A program made the position numbers and the translations under genes. Positions 1 to 6,447 of a stretch of DNA of 7,315 nucleotides are shown piece by piece (position 1 is the stretch's first letter; every line of letters begins with the position of its first letter). This DNA is from Desulfobacteraceae bacterium (GTDB lineage: Bacteria > Desulfobacterota > Syntrophobacteria > BM002), in the NCBI GenBank assembly GCA_002899795.1, contig PPDG01000319.1, positions 1 through 7,315 on the forward strand, in the 5' to 3' direction. Under the pieces are notes generated by a model. It was not told where the DNA came from. It was given only the letters and a program-made list of their open reading frames with translations, and searched no databases.

Positions 1-1890
1 CACCAGCAACTGCTCACCGCGATGCCCCGGGGAACACTGCAAAAATTAGGTAATGCCTTATGCCGATTACTCCTGGACGGTCTTGGACTCGCCATTTACA
101 TAGTGATCACTTTGGTCCTTTTTGTCGTTTTCTTTGACAAGGGAAACGCCGCATATATCATTATTGGTACCTACCTGATTACCAGCTACTATTTCCGGAT
201 CATCGTCTTCCTTGCCGAACATGTGCTATCCCCTGCAAAGCCCGGAATGCGTCTGGTGCCCATGGCGGATGAGGATGCAACATTCCTCTACCGCTGGTTT
301 TTCAGAATTACGTTAGCAGCAGCCTTGATTGCGGGAGCGAGCATAATTGTCCAAAGTATGCGAATCAGCGAAGAACTCTACCTGCTACTCTACAGTGCGG
401 CAGGCCTCAGCGTTTTTCTGTTATTCATCATAATGATCTGGCAAAGCCGACAGCGGGTGGCCCAGGCCATCTGCCGGGATGCTGCTGACTCCACCTGTGA
501 CCACTCTCCCCTGCGGGCTGGGTTCGCCAAAAGCTGGCATATTTTTGCCATTCTTTACGTAATCTTTGTCGGATTCTTCTGGCAAATCAGCGCCCTGATT
601 GCGGGGAAAGGCAAGATCATCAAACTCATTGCCAGCCTTTTCGTCATTCCCCTATTCATCGGAATTGATCAGTGGGGGCAGCGATTGTTGAAGGCCGCCT
701 CAGGTGAGTTGCCTGAAACCATAGATTTGAGCGAAGATGATGAGCCGGACACAGATGGCGAAGTCACTGCCGACCTTGAACCGCAAATGGATGAAAAAGC
801 GCCTCTGGGCCAGTATGTCCCTTTTGCAAAGCGACTTTTCCGTATCGTGCTGGTAGTGGCCTTGTTCTTCGTCGTTCTCAGGTTGTGGGGCGTTGATATT
901 TACTTTACCAGGTTCTTATCATCCACTGTACTCAGCATCATTGTGGCTCTTTTGCTCGGCCTGGTTTTGTGGGAGTATTCCAAGACCTTAATTGACAGAA
1001 AACTCCGGGAGGAATTTCCCGAGGACGACGAAGAGATGGAGGAGGGTGGCGCCGGCGGCACCCGGAAGGGTACCCTGCTGTTGCTCCTGAGAAAATTCGT
1101 CCTTATTGTCCTGGTGGTAATAGTAACGATGATTGTGTTGTCGGAAATGGGTATTGACATCGGTCCCATGATTGCCGGCGCCGGCATCGTCGGGCTTGCC
1201 ATCGGTTTCGGCGCTCAGACCCTGGTGAAAGACATCATTTCAGGGGTCTTTTTTCTCATCGATGATGCTTTTCGCATCGGCGACTATGTGGAAACTGCTG
1301 GACAAAGGGGTACGGTGGAACAGATATCTATACGCTCAATGAGGCTTCGCCACCATCGCGGCACCATTCACACCATACCCTTTGGCGCCATGAGCTCGGT
1401 TGGAAATTACAGCCGTGATTACCAAATCATGAAGCTTGAATTCCGGGTCCGCTATGACACCGACATTAACAAGGTCAGGAAGATCATTAAAAAGATAAAT
1501 ATGGAGATTCAAAAAGACGAAATCCTCGCAGCAGGTTTGCTAGACAAGATAAAGTCCCAGGGGGTTAAAGCCCTGGATGACTCTGCCATGATCATGCGGG
1601 TGAAGTTCAAGACAGTACCCGGCCAGCAATTTGTGATTCGCAAAGAGGTGTTCAGGCTCATGCAAGAGGCCTTTGCTGAACAGGGCATAGAGTTTGCCCA
1701 TCGAAACGTTACTGTCTATCTGCCGCAGGAGACCGACTCAGCTAAGTCTGAAGAAGAGAGCGAAAGCAAGGACAAGCCCTCAACCGCTGTCGATGAGAAA
1801 ATGCGGAAGGCAGCTGCCGGTGCGGCATTGGCCGTGATTCAAGAAGAAGAAGACAAGAAACTACAGGAAGAGGCTAAGCAAAAGAAGTGA
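1..1890 (+). CDS. MscS-family mechanosensitive ion channel, large YbiO-like type (5' end outside window)
   Basis: Inner-membrane channel that should open under membrane tension and release solutes during hypo-osmotic shock. The frame is open from base 1. The first ATG (22) has no Shine-Dalgarno before it, so the true start probably lies upstream. Numbering from that ATG gives 622 residues. About eight hydrophobic segments (near 20-38, 44-68, 93-111, 118-140, 170-193, 200-216, 271-290, 298-318) precede the MscS core. The core has a further helix at 355-375 and the Gly/Ala-rich pore helix at 383-413 (AGAGIVGLAIGFGAQTLVKD). The beta domain follows (DDAFRIGDYVE, then TIHTIPFGAMSSVGNYSRD) and the alpha/beta vestibule runs to about 568. 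Two acidic linkers (228-260 and 327-350) and a charged Glu/Lys tail (570-622) are unusual extras. The pore and beta motifs resemble E. coli YbiO rather than short MscS. It converges on the diguanylate cyclase gene with a 21-bp gap. Family assignment is firm; subtype is inferred. Confidence 0.93.
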   Translation, partial: HQQLLTAMPRGTLQKLGNALCRLLLDGLGLAIYIVITLVLFVVFFDKGNAAYIIIGTYLITSYYFRIIVFLAEHVLSPAKPGMRLVPMADEDATFLYRWFFRITLAAALIAGASIIVQSMRISEELYLLLYSAAGLSVFLLFIIMIWQSRQRVAQAICRDAADSTCDHSPLRAGFAKSWHIFAILYVIFVGFFWQISALIAGKGKIIKLIASLFVIPLFIGIDQWGQRLLKAASGELPETIDLSEDDEPDTDGEVTADLEPQMDEKAPLGQYVPFAKRLFRIVLVVALFFVVLRLWGVDIYFTRFLSSTVLSIIVALLLGLVLWEYSKTLIDRKLREEFPEDDEEMEEGGAGGTRKGTLLLLLRKFVLIVLVVIVTMIVLSEMGIDIGPMIAGAGIVGLAIGFGAQTLVKDIISGVFFLIDDAFRIGDYVETAGQRGTVEQISIRSMRLRHHRGTIHTIPFGAMSSVGNYSRDYQIMKLEFRVRYDTDINKVRKIIKKINMEIQKDEILAAGLLDKIKSQGVKALDDSAMIMRVKFKTVPGQQFVIRKEVFRLMQEAFAEQGIEFAHRNVTVYLPQETDSAKSEEESESKDKPSTAVDEKMRKAAAGAALAVIQEEEDKKLQEEAKQKK

Positions 1891-1911
1891 AAGTGATTTC
1901 GGATTGCGGCT

Positions 1912-3141
1912 TTAAGTGCTGGTCCGATTTCGTCCCTTTTTCTTAGCGCGGTAGAGAGCTTTGTCCGCCGCTTGGATCACCTGGGCCGGATTACCATATC
2001 GTTCGTTCCGTTCAGCTACCCCGATGCTTATGGTGACCTTGACTCTTTTTCGAGGTCCCCCCCCCTTTTTCGGATTCTCAGGCTTCTTGCGACGTCGATC
2101 ACCACCGCGCACTATAAATCGGGTCTTTGCCAGTTCTTTTCTCAATCTCTCAAGATGGGGTGTAGTTTCGCTAACGGTCTTTCCTGGAAAGACAACAGTG
2201 AACTCCTCACCACCGTAACGGTAGGGCTTACCCCCGCCAGAGACCTGGGTGAACCTTGAGGCTACCAAGCGGAGAACCTGGTCACCAACGTCGTGCCCGT
2301 ACCGGTCATTAAACTTTTTGAAAAAATCGATATCAAGCATTGCCACGCTATAGTTGCCCGTTAGTTTGAGAAGAGCCTCGTCCAAAGCTCGCCTCCCAGG
2401 AATCCCGGTTAGCTCATCTTGAAATGCCATGCTGTGGGAGGTCTCGATCACGGAGATGACGAGTACGGCCCCAGCGGTAGCGAAATAGATGGTAGAGAAA
2501 GGACCAATTTTACCTGCAGCGAAAGCCATGAACACCGAGAGTAAGGCCCAGAAAAAACCATTCTCAAGAACGGTCTCGTGTCGGATAAAACGAATAGCGA
2601 GAAGAAAAAACGCAGTCCCGAATGCCATGAGAGCAGGCAGAGCCAAGGAGAGACGGGAAAGCAAATGTGCTTTCGCCAAGGAGTAGTTGAAAAAACCAGC
2701 CAAACCAAGCTGAGGGAAACGACAGATCAGGTACACCACTACTGCTTGTGACAGAATGAAGCTCAACCGCCCGATACCGTGTACGGTTATAATCCCCCGT
2801 TCCTGCATTAAGGAGAGAGCCGCAAGATTCAAGGGAAGCAGAAAGGCGACAGTATTGTAAAGGGTTCGTCCCATCCCCGCTGAGGCAAGACTGCCAGCGG
2901 AGAAGTACAGTAATGCCCTGTCAGCAAGTGCCAGAACCAGAATGGCGAACACCAATCGGCTGCGGTTGAAACGCCAGCCCAGCAATAACCCTGCAGCCGC
3001 TACTGCATAGGGGTAAATGTGCACTAAAGCAGACAAGGATTTGTCCAGCGTACCCATGTATAAAAGGATCGCCGTGGTAAAAACCACAAGTCCACCGGGT
3101 ACGAAAAGTGAGAACAGAGTTCGCACAACAACTGAGTTCAC
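1912..3141 (-). CDS. Membrane-anchored diguanylate cyclase (GGDEF domain)
   Basis: Predicted to make cyclic di-GMP from two GTP. The start is GTG at 3141, preceded by AAAAGGAG nine bases upstream, which supports this start despite the non-ATG codon. The product has 409 residues. The N-terminal half (about 1-235) is a run of hydrophobic segments without a recognisable sensor family. The GGDEF domain begins at DELTGIPGRR (242-251), continues with the metal-binding DIDFFKKFND (270-279) and the active-site loop RYGGEEF (308-314), and ends with VTISIGVAE and ADKALYRAKKKGRN. Catalytic GGEEF is intact. The inhibitory I-site RxxD expected at 301-304 reads SGGG, so product feedback through the classical site is probably absent. 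A Lys/Arg/Pro-rich insertion (about 346-367) sits before the VTISIGVA strand and contains a Gly run encoded by nine consecutive Gs. What it senses and where its c-di-GMP acts are unknown. It is in the same direction as the Gate protein but 386 bp away, so probably separate. Confidence 0.93.
   Translation of the reverse strand: MNSVVVRTLFSLFVPGGLVVFTTAILLYMGTLDKSLSALVHIYPYAVAAAGLLLGWRFNRSRLVFAILVLALADRALLYFSAGSLASAGMGRTLYNTVAFLLPLNLAALSLMQERGIITVHGIGRLSFILSQAVVVYLICRFPQLGLAGFFNYSLAKAHLLSRLSLALPALMAFGTAFFLLAIRFIRHETVLENGFFWALLSVFMAFAAGKIGPFSTIYFATAGAVLVISVIETSHSMAFQDELTGIPGRRALDEALLKLTGNYSVAMLDIDFFKKFNDRYGHDVGDQVLRLVASRFTQVSGGGKPYRYGGEEFTVVFPGKTVSETTPHLERLRKELAKTRFIVRGGDRRRKKPENPKKGGGPRKRVKVTISIGVAERNERYGNPAQVIQAADKALYRAKKKGRNRTST
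2057..2070 (-). other. Homopolymer tract A5G9 (coding strand) inside the GGDEF gene
   Basis: The plus strand reads nine C followed by five T, so the minus coding strand reads AAAAAGGGGGGGGG. It encodes Lys-Lys-Gly-Gly-Gly in the basic insertion of the diguanylate cyclase. A gain or loss of one base would shift the frame before the VTISIGVA strand and remove the end of the GGDEF domain. In this copy the frame is intact. Confidence 0.8.
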
Positions 3142-3339
3142 CGCGCTAAACTCCTTTTATGAAAAAACTGGTGCAGGGTACCACCAACTCGCCAACAACA
3201 TTACCGGACCAGAGGAATTTGGAACTGGCGGGGAGGGTTGCAATCCGCATGCCGAAGAGGCTTGGTTTGAGATTGAGGAATTGAGGATAGCATAGGGCAG
3301 AGGGAAATAGAGCGGGCAGCAGTGCTCAGCTCTCATCGA

Positions 3340-3391
3340 GCTTCGCGTCATGTGGCTGCGCCGTCATTGGGTCACTACGCTTCGCTGTCAT
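3340..3391. repeat. Three imperfect direct repeats of GCTTCGC-GTCAT
   Basis: Units are GCTTCGCGTCAT (3340-3351), GCTGCGCCGTCAT (3355-3367) and GCTTCGCTGTCAT (3379-3391). They lie in the 386-bp gap upstream of the diguanylate cyclase. Around them (3290-3440) the sequence is purine-rich and low in complexity (GGCAGAGGGAAATAGAG, AGGACAGAAGTCAGAAG). I see no convincing gene in the gap; short open frames there lack ribosome sites and any protein-like composition. It may be degenerate repeat debris. A regulatory role is not shown. Confidence 0.4.
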
Positions 3392-3444
3392 TTATTGTAA
3401 TAGGTAGAGGACAGAAGTCAGAAGAAAAAAGAAAGGGATTTTCC

Positions 3445-3498
3445 TGTGGGAGCGGCTTTTCCGTCCTGAGCTTGTCGAAGGGCAGCCGCGATCTTGCG
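3445..3498. repeat. REP-like palindrome with a second repeat motif in its loop
   Basis: The outer parts read TGTGGGAGCGGCTTT and CAGCCGCGATCTTGCG. They pair through GCGGCT (3452-3457) and AGCCGC (3484-3489), resembling the repetitive extragenic palindromes of Pseudomonas type. The 26-nt loop holds TCCTGAGCTTGTCGAAGG (3464-3481), a motif I recall as an independent dispersed repeat in many environmental bacterial genomes. The element lies just after the stop of the minus-strand Gate protein gene, so transcripts of that gene would form the hairpin. It could stabilise the 3' end, but it has no adjoining U-tract of terminator type. Confidence 0.55.
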
Positions 3499-3527
3499 CT
3501 TTGAACGATTTCAACTAATCAACGACT

Positions 3528-4484
3528 TTAGGGATTTGAGATATTCGATAGCTGCAATTTTTTGGAAGTGTGTTGCCATAAGGTGAGAAGCCGAACAGCA
3601 AGCATGGCCGTGATCAAGCGTGGAACCCAGAGCCAGAAAGCGTTTACTCCCAAGGCCAAGAACAGAGCAGGATCCTCAACCAGAGCGTGATTAATGCCGA
3701 TGGAAAGGTGGAGTCCCTCCAGTTCTTCCCTTCCCAGGTGCCCCTCTTTGGCCTCCTCAACGATCACAGCCGCACCGTAAGCTAAGCCGAAAATGGCCGC
3801 GGTCATCCAGAGAATCCCTGCTTTCTCACTCAGTCCCAAACACTTTAGTAAAGGCCGGCTCAGTTTGACGATTTGGTTTATCCAGCCAAGGCTCTTCAGT
3901 ACTTCCAAGAGAATCAACAGGGTCATAATAATCACAAATATCTTCACACCAAGCTGGGACATGGCCAGGAGCCACTTCCCCATCATTGCACCAAAAGACT
4001 GCGACACAGAAACAGATGTCTTCGCAACGAGCGCAGCTGTTGGGGTAACATCCAGGAAGCGAGCCGCAACCATAACCGTCAAGGTAGCTGCTATCAAGCG
4101 AAAGAGAGTAGCTTTCAAGGGGTGAAGTCCTGATTTTCCCTGGATGACCCCTTCCTGAATCAGATTGTGGGCAATGAGAAGGAAGATGGCGATGAGGCTC
4201 ATCTGCCCCTTGGTAAAAGGCAGAACTACCATGGCGGCAATTGCACCATAGATTCCGGTAAGCGTTCCGATCAGCAGAGGAAGAGCTGCCATAGCCGGCA
4301 AGCTGAGTAGGCTCATGATCGGCTGGATGAGGAAATTACCTTTTTCTATCCAGCCGCTCCAGGCCAGCACAGCGGTCAGCAAAGATATGGGAACCAGAAT
4401 CTTCATCATCCAGACAAAACCGCTCCACCCCTTGCGGGCGCCGGCCAAAAAACCATCTTTCAAGAGAGTTCGCCGATTTTGCAT
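3528..4484 (-). CDS. Nucleoside recognition (Gate) domain membrane protein
   Basis: Integral membrane protein of the Gate/nucleoside-recognition family, the fold also found in SpmA/SpmB, FeoB and concentrative nucleoside transporters. The substrate is unknown; the family name does not prove nucleoside transport. With the ATG at 4484 it has 318 residues, beginning MQNRRTLLKDGFLAGARKGW, and about eight hydrophobic helices. It is an internal duplication: each half has a Gate-type segment and a matching AHNLIQEG (105-112) or NHALVEDP (265-272) motif, so the conserved His and Glu occur twice. The open frame continues upstream to 4598, but those 38 codons look unlike protein and run into the AT-rich palindrome. 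The ATG at 4484 has only a weak purine-rich site (AGGTAG) upstream, so the start is likely but not certain. It is divergent from the SIS gene and followed by the REP-like palindrome. Confidence 0.82.
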   Translation of the reverse strand: MQNRRTLLKDGFLAGARKGWSGFVWMMKILVPISLLTAVLAWSGWIEKGNFLIQPIMSLLSLPAMAALPLLIGTLTGIYGAIAAMVVLPFTKGQMSLIAIFLLIAHNLIQEGVIQGKSGLHPLKATLFRLIAATLTVMVAARFLDVTPTAALVAKTSVSVSQSFGAMMGKWLLAMSQLGVKIFVIIMTLLILLEVLKSLGWINQIVKLSRPLLKCLGLSEKAGILWMTAAIFGLAYGAAVIVEEAKEGHLGREELEGLHLSIGINHALVEDPALFLALGVNAFWLWVPRLITAMLAVRLLTLWQHTSKKLQLSNISNP

Positions 4485-4521
4485 GGTACGTTCACTACCT
4501 ACTGAGTAAGAGCTTTGGTTC

Positions 4522-4540
4522 GCCCCCTGAAGGGGCTTCA
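4522..4540 (-). promoter_or_regulatory. Two overlapping small hairpins in the leader of the Gate protein gene
   Basis: GCCCC (4522-4526) can pair with GGGGC (4532-4536). Alternatively TGAAG (4528-4532) can pair with CTTCA (4536-4540). The two share bases and exclude each other. They lie about 40-60 nt upstream of the chosen start, in the untranslated leader if that start is right. There is no U-tract and no recognised riboswitch, so a regulatory role is speculative. Confidence 0.25.
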
Positions 4541-4595
4541 ATGGTCTTTCCTCTTTTGCGGCAGTCTGCTGGAGTGATGGAGCATTGCAAAATAT

Positions 4596-4721
4596 CAAAT
4601 CCCAAGCACCAAATTACAAACAAATCTCAAATTCCAATACTCAATGACCAAAACAGGTTTGGAATTTGAAATTTCGGTCATTGTGATTTGTTTGTTATTT
4701 GTTATTTGTTATTTGGAATTT
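4596..4721. repeat. AT-rich long imperfect palindrome built on CAAAT/ATTTG words
   Basis: CAATGACC (4642-4649) pairs with GGTCATTG (4676-4683), and CAAACAAATC (4617-4626) pairs with GATTTGTTTG (4685-4694). Beyond this, looser CAAAT-type words on the left match repeated TTATTTG units on the right, which occur in tandem (TTATTTG at about 4696-4716). The left arm carries an extra segment with CAAATTCC that can instead pair with GGAATTTG in the loop. Similar AAATCCCAAAT-style elements are, as I recall, common in intergenic DNA of Desulfobacterota and related lineages. It separates the divergent Gate and SIS genes. No coding capacity is apparent. Confidence 0.65.
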
Positions 4722-4863
4722 CTATTCCTCCTGTTCTCCAAAACAGCTCGCAATCTTTACCGCCCCACAAAGGAAGTCGCCCCCCCTGGAGGTCACACGG
4801 AGGTCAGGTTGTAGCACATCGTTAAAAAAGATCAAATCACTTTCGGGAAAATACGGCTGATCC

Positions 4864-4893
4864 TTGACAGCTGGCTCTGTCCATGGATAGTTT
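4864..4893 (+). promoter_or_regulatory. Candidate sigma-70 promoter for the SIS-domain gene
   Basis: A perfect -35 box TTGACA (4864-4869) is followed after 18 bp by TAGTTT (4888-4893), a poor -10 matching three of six bases. Transcription would start near 4900, just upstream of the AGGAGG ribosome site (4910-4915) and the ATG at 4927. The position is right. The -10 is weak, so this is a suggestion. The stretch between the AT-rich palindrome and this box (4722-4863) shows no gene, only short C runs and a GGAGGTCA direct repeat. Confidence 0.45.
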
Positions 4894-4926
4894 AGAGAAA
4901 ATCTTCTTCAGGAGGTGGATCCTTCA

Positions 4927-6057
4927 ATGCCCAGTCGTGAATATATCTTTCAAGAAATTCTTGAGCAGGAAAGAATCGCTGCCTTGCACCATACACTCTC
5001 GGCGCCGGACTGGCCTGCTGCACCGGGGAAAATTATCATCAGTGGCTCGGGGGATTCTCATTGCGCTGCCCTATTTGGCCATTGGCTGTTGGAAAAGCGT
5101 GGCCAGGTCTCAGGGTTGTCCTCCCTGGAAGCCAGCAAAACCGCCCAATACTTGAAACCAGGGGATCTCTTTATCGGCATCAGTGTCTCCGGCCGTACCG
5201 CACGGGTGTTGGAGGGAGCAAAACGTGCTCTGAGCGCAGGCGCGCCGGTGGTGGCAGTTACTGATAATCTGCAAAGCCCCCTGGCACAACTGGCAACTGT
5301 GGTATGGCCTATCCACGCCTCGCCTGCAGAGGAACTCCACCAGACAAACTACAAAGATGAACATGCAAAGCAATACGTAGGTTACCACCATGATGTCGCC
5401 CAAACCAAAACGTTCTGGGCTGTCCTTCTTACCCTCATCCGAGCGGCGAAGAGCAAGCTGGACTGGCACATTCTTTTGGCCCATACTCACCGTCTGCTGT
5501 CAACCGCTTTCCACGAACCGCTGTTCTCCAAGGCCGCTCTCTGGGCCAAAAGTGGTCAAACATTCTTTCTTGGCAGCGGCTGGGCAAGAATAGTTGCCCG
5601 TTTCGCCAGCTACAAGATGCATGAATTCAACCGGGTGGCCCACTTCACTGGCATCGAGGAATACTGCCACACTCATTATTTCATCACCCGCACGTCCGAC
5701 ATCGTCGCTTTCCTCATTGTCGACGACGACACTGCCGCCCGGGCGGCGGAAGTAGTCCCGGTGCTCCAGGAGCTCTTTGAGGCACGCATTATCTGGATCC
5801 AGTCTGAATCGCTTGACCAACCTAACTTGCCCGTCCACCCCAATAACCCTATTGAGATGGTGAATCTGCCACCCACCAATGAGCCTTTGCAGCAATTTCT
5901 TGATCTCGTCTTAGCCGTGCAATGGCTGACCTATTCGATCGGGCGTGTGGGCGCACCCGACATCAATACCTTTCACGCCGGCTATGATACAGAGCGTCTG
6001 GTGGCCGGCACCCTGCAAACCAATCGCAAATCTGCCATTAGAGCACCCGGGACCTGA
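4927..6057 (+). CDS. Double SIS-domain phosphosugar-binding protein (sugar isomerase/deaminase-like)
   Basis: Cytoplasmic protein of 376 residues with two SIS (sugar isomerase) domains, arranged like the isomerase half of GlmS but without the glutaminase half. The first SIS domain has SGSGDS (39-44) and the phosphosugar-binding loop SVSGRT (86-91), followed by AVTDN. The second has FLGSGWARIVARFASYK (214-230) and EEYCHTHYF (244-252), which sits where related proteins carry the catalytic Glu/His segment ELKHGP or EE-x-x-HGP. It likely binds a phosphorylated (amino) sugar; isomerase, deaminase or regulator remain open. The ATG at 4927 is chosen because AGGAGGT (4910-4916) lies 10 nt before it. 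An in-frame GTG at 4915 would overlap that ribosome site and is rejected. It is a single gene: upstream is the divergent Gate gene, and downstream is an opposite-strand terminator. No sugar kinase or transporter is adjacent to indicate the substrate. Confidence 0.87.
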   Translation: MPSREYIFQEILEQERIAALHHTLSAPDWPAAPGKIIISGSGDSHCAALFGHWLLEKRGQVSGLSSLEASKTAQYLKPGDLFIGISVSGRTARVLEGAKRALSAGAPVVAVTDNLQSPLAQLATVVWPIHASPAEELHQTNYKDEHAKQYVGYHHDVAQTKTFWAVLLTLIRAAKSKLDWHILLAHTHRLLSTAFHEPLFSKAALWAKSGQTFFLGSGWARIVARFASYKMHEFNRVAHFTGIEEYCHTHYFITRTSDIVAFLIVDDDTAARAAEVVPVLQELFEARIIWIQSESLDQPNLPVHPNNPIEMVNLPPTNEPLQQFLDLVLAVQWLTYSIGRVGAPDINTFHAGYDTERLVAGTLQTNRKSAIRAPGT

Positions 6058-6075
6058 GAGGTAAACAAATTAGAT

Positions 6076-6101
6076 AAAAAAATCGGGTCCAAAGGACCCG
6101 A
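6076..6101 (-). terminator. Rho-independent terminator for the minus-strand zinc-ribbon gene
   Basis: TCGGGTCC (6083-6090) and GGACCCGA (6094-6101) form a perfect 8-bp stem with a 3-nt loop. On the minus strand the stem is followed by seven T (complement of A 6076-6082), a classic intrinsic terminator. On the plus strand no T run follows, so it is poor as a terminator for the SIS gene ending 18 bp upstream. It lies about 140 bp past the zinc-ribbon stop. Confidence 0.8.
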
Positions 6102-6130
6102 CGTTGGGATGCCCCCGAAGGAAATGGCTC

Positions 6131-6207
6131 AAGGCGCAGGGCACAAGGCAAAAACAATCGAAAAAACTTGTCCTCTCCTTACGCCTTGCGCCTTATGCCT
6201 TATGCCC
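6131..6207. repeat. Imperfect inverted repeat of AAGGCGCAGGGCACAAGGC type
   Basis: The left arm AAGGCGCAGGGCACAAGGC (6131-6149) is complementary in large part to GCCTTGCGCCTTATGCC and neighbouring GCCTTAT units (6183-6207), with an A-rich and pyrimidine-rich centre. The right arm itself consists of short tandem GCCTTNN words. It lies between the terminator and the zinc-ribbon stop codon and would be transcribed with that gene. It resembles dispersed intergenic repeats; no coding potential is seen. Confidence 0.5.
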
Positions 6208-6240
6208 TAAAGCTCTTCTGCTGGCAAAGCGATTGAACTC

Positions 6241-6447
6241 TTAACGGCGCGTGTCGTCTGCCCCCCCTGCCTCGTAAGAACAGGTGTTAAAATCAATGGT
6301 GGCGCCGCATTTAGCACACTTGTGAGTTTTATTGAACTCGTCCGAGAATATCTCCTTCTCTGCTCCGCAGCCGTTACATTTGCAGACAAATGATTTGAGA
6401 TCTTTGAAAGATTCATATCCTGGGCAATGCTGTGGGGTCGTGCTCAT
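6241..6447 (-). CDS. Small Cys-rich zinc-ribbon protein
   Basis: A 68-residue protein beginning MSTTPQHCPGYESF. Seven cysteines are present: C8, then C22-K-C24-N-G-C27-G, C44-A-K-C47-G, and C55. The CxxCG (24-27) and CxxCG (44-47) knuckles about 17 residues apart are the layout of a zinc ribbon or rubredoxin-like metal site. The extra C8, C22 and C55 could join the site or be free thiols. The body KEIFSDEFNKTHKCAKCGATIDF is well ordered and looks conserved rather than random. I do not know its function; metal or nucleic-acid binding are both possible. The start is the ATG at 6447 because GAGAGGAG lies about 8 nt upstream; an in-frame start at 6486 has no such site and adds an unlikely Arg-rich tail. 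It is divergent from the exported-protein gene and ends before a strong terminator, so it is probably monocistronic. Confidence 0.8.
   Translation of the reverse strand: MSTTPQHCPGYESFKDLKSFVCKCNGCGAEKEIFSDEFNKTHKCAKCGATIDFNTCSYEAGGADDTRR

Noticed and set aside
3157..3504. Short open frames on both strands in the gap upstream of the diguanylate cyclase
   Set aside because: They run through repeats and low-complexity sequence with no ribosome site or protein-like features.
4485..4598. 38-codon N-terminal extension of the Gate protein
   Set aside because: No ribosome site at 4598, start codon within the AT-rich repeat, and non-membrane, random-looking residues before the clear MQNRRTLLKDGF start. 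Not fully excluded.
4915..4926. GTG start four codons upstream for the SIS protein
   Set aside because: The GTG overlaps the AGGAGGT ribosome site that is correctly spaced for the ATG at 4927.
5110..5895. Two minus-strand open frames (126 and 131 codons) inside the SIS gene
   Set aside because: They are antisense shadows of a gene with clear SIS motifs; they show no ribosome sites or recognisable domains.
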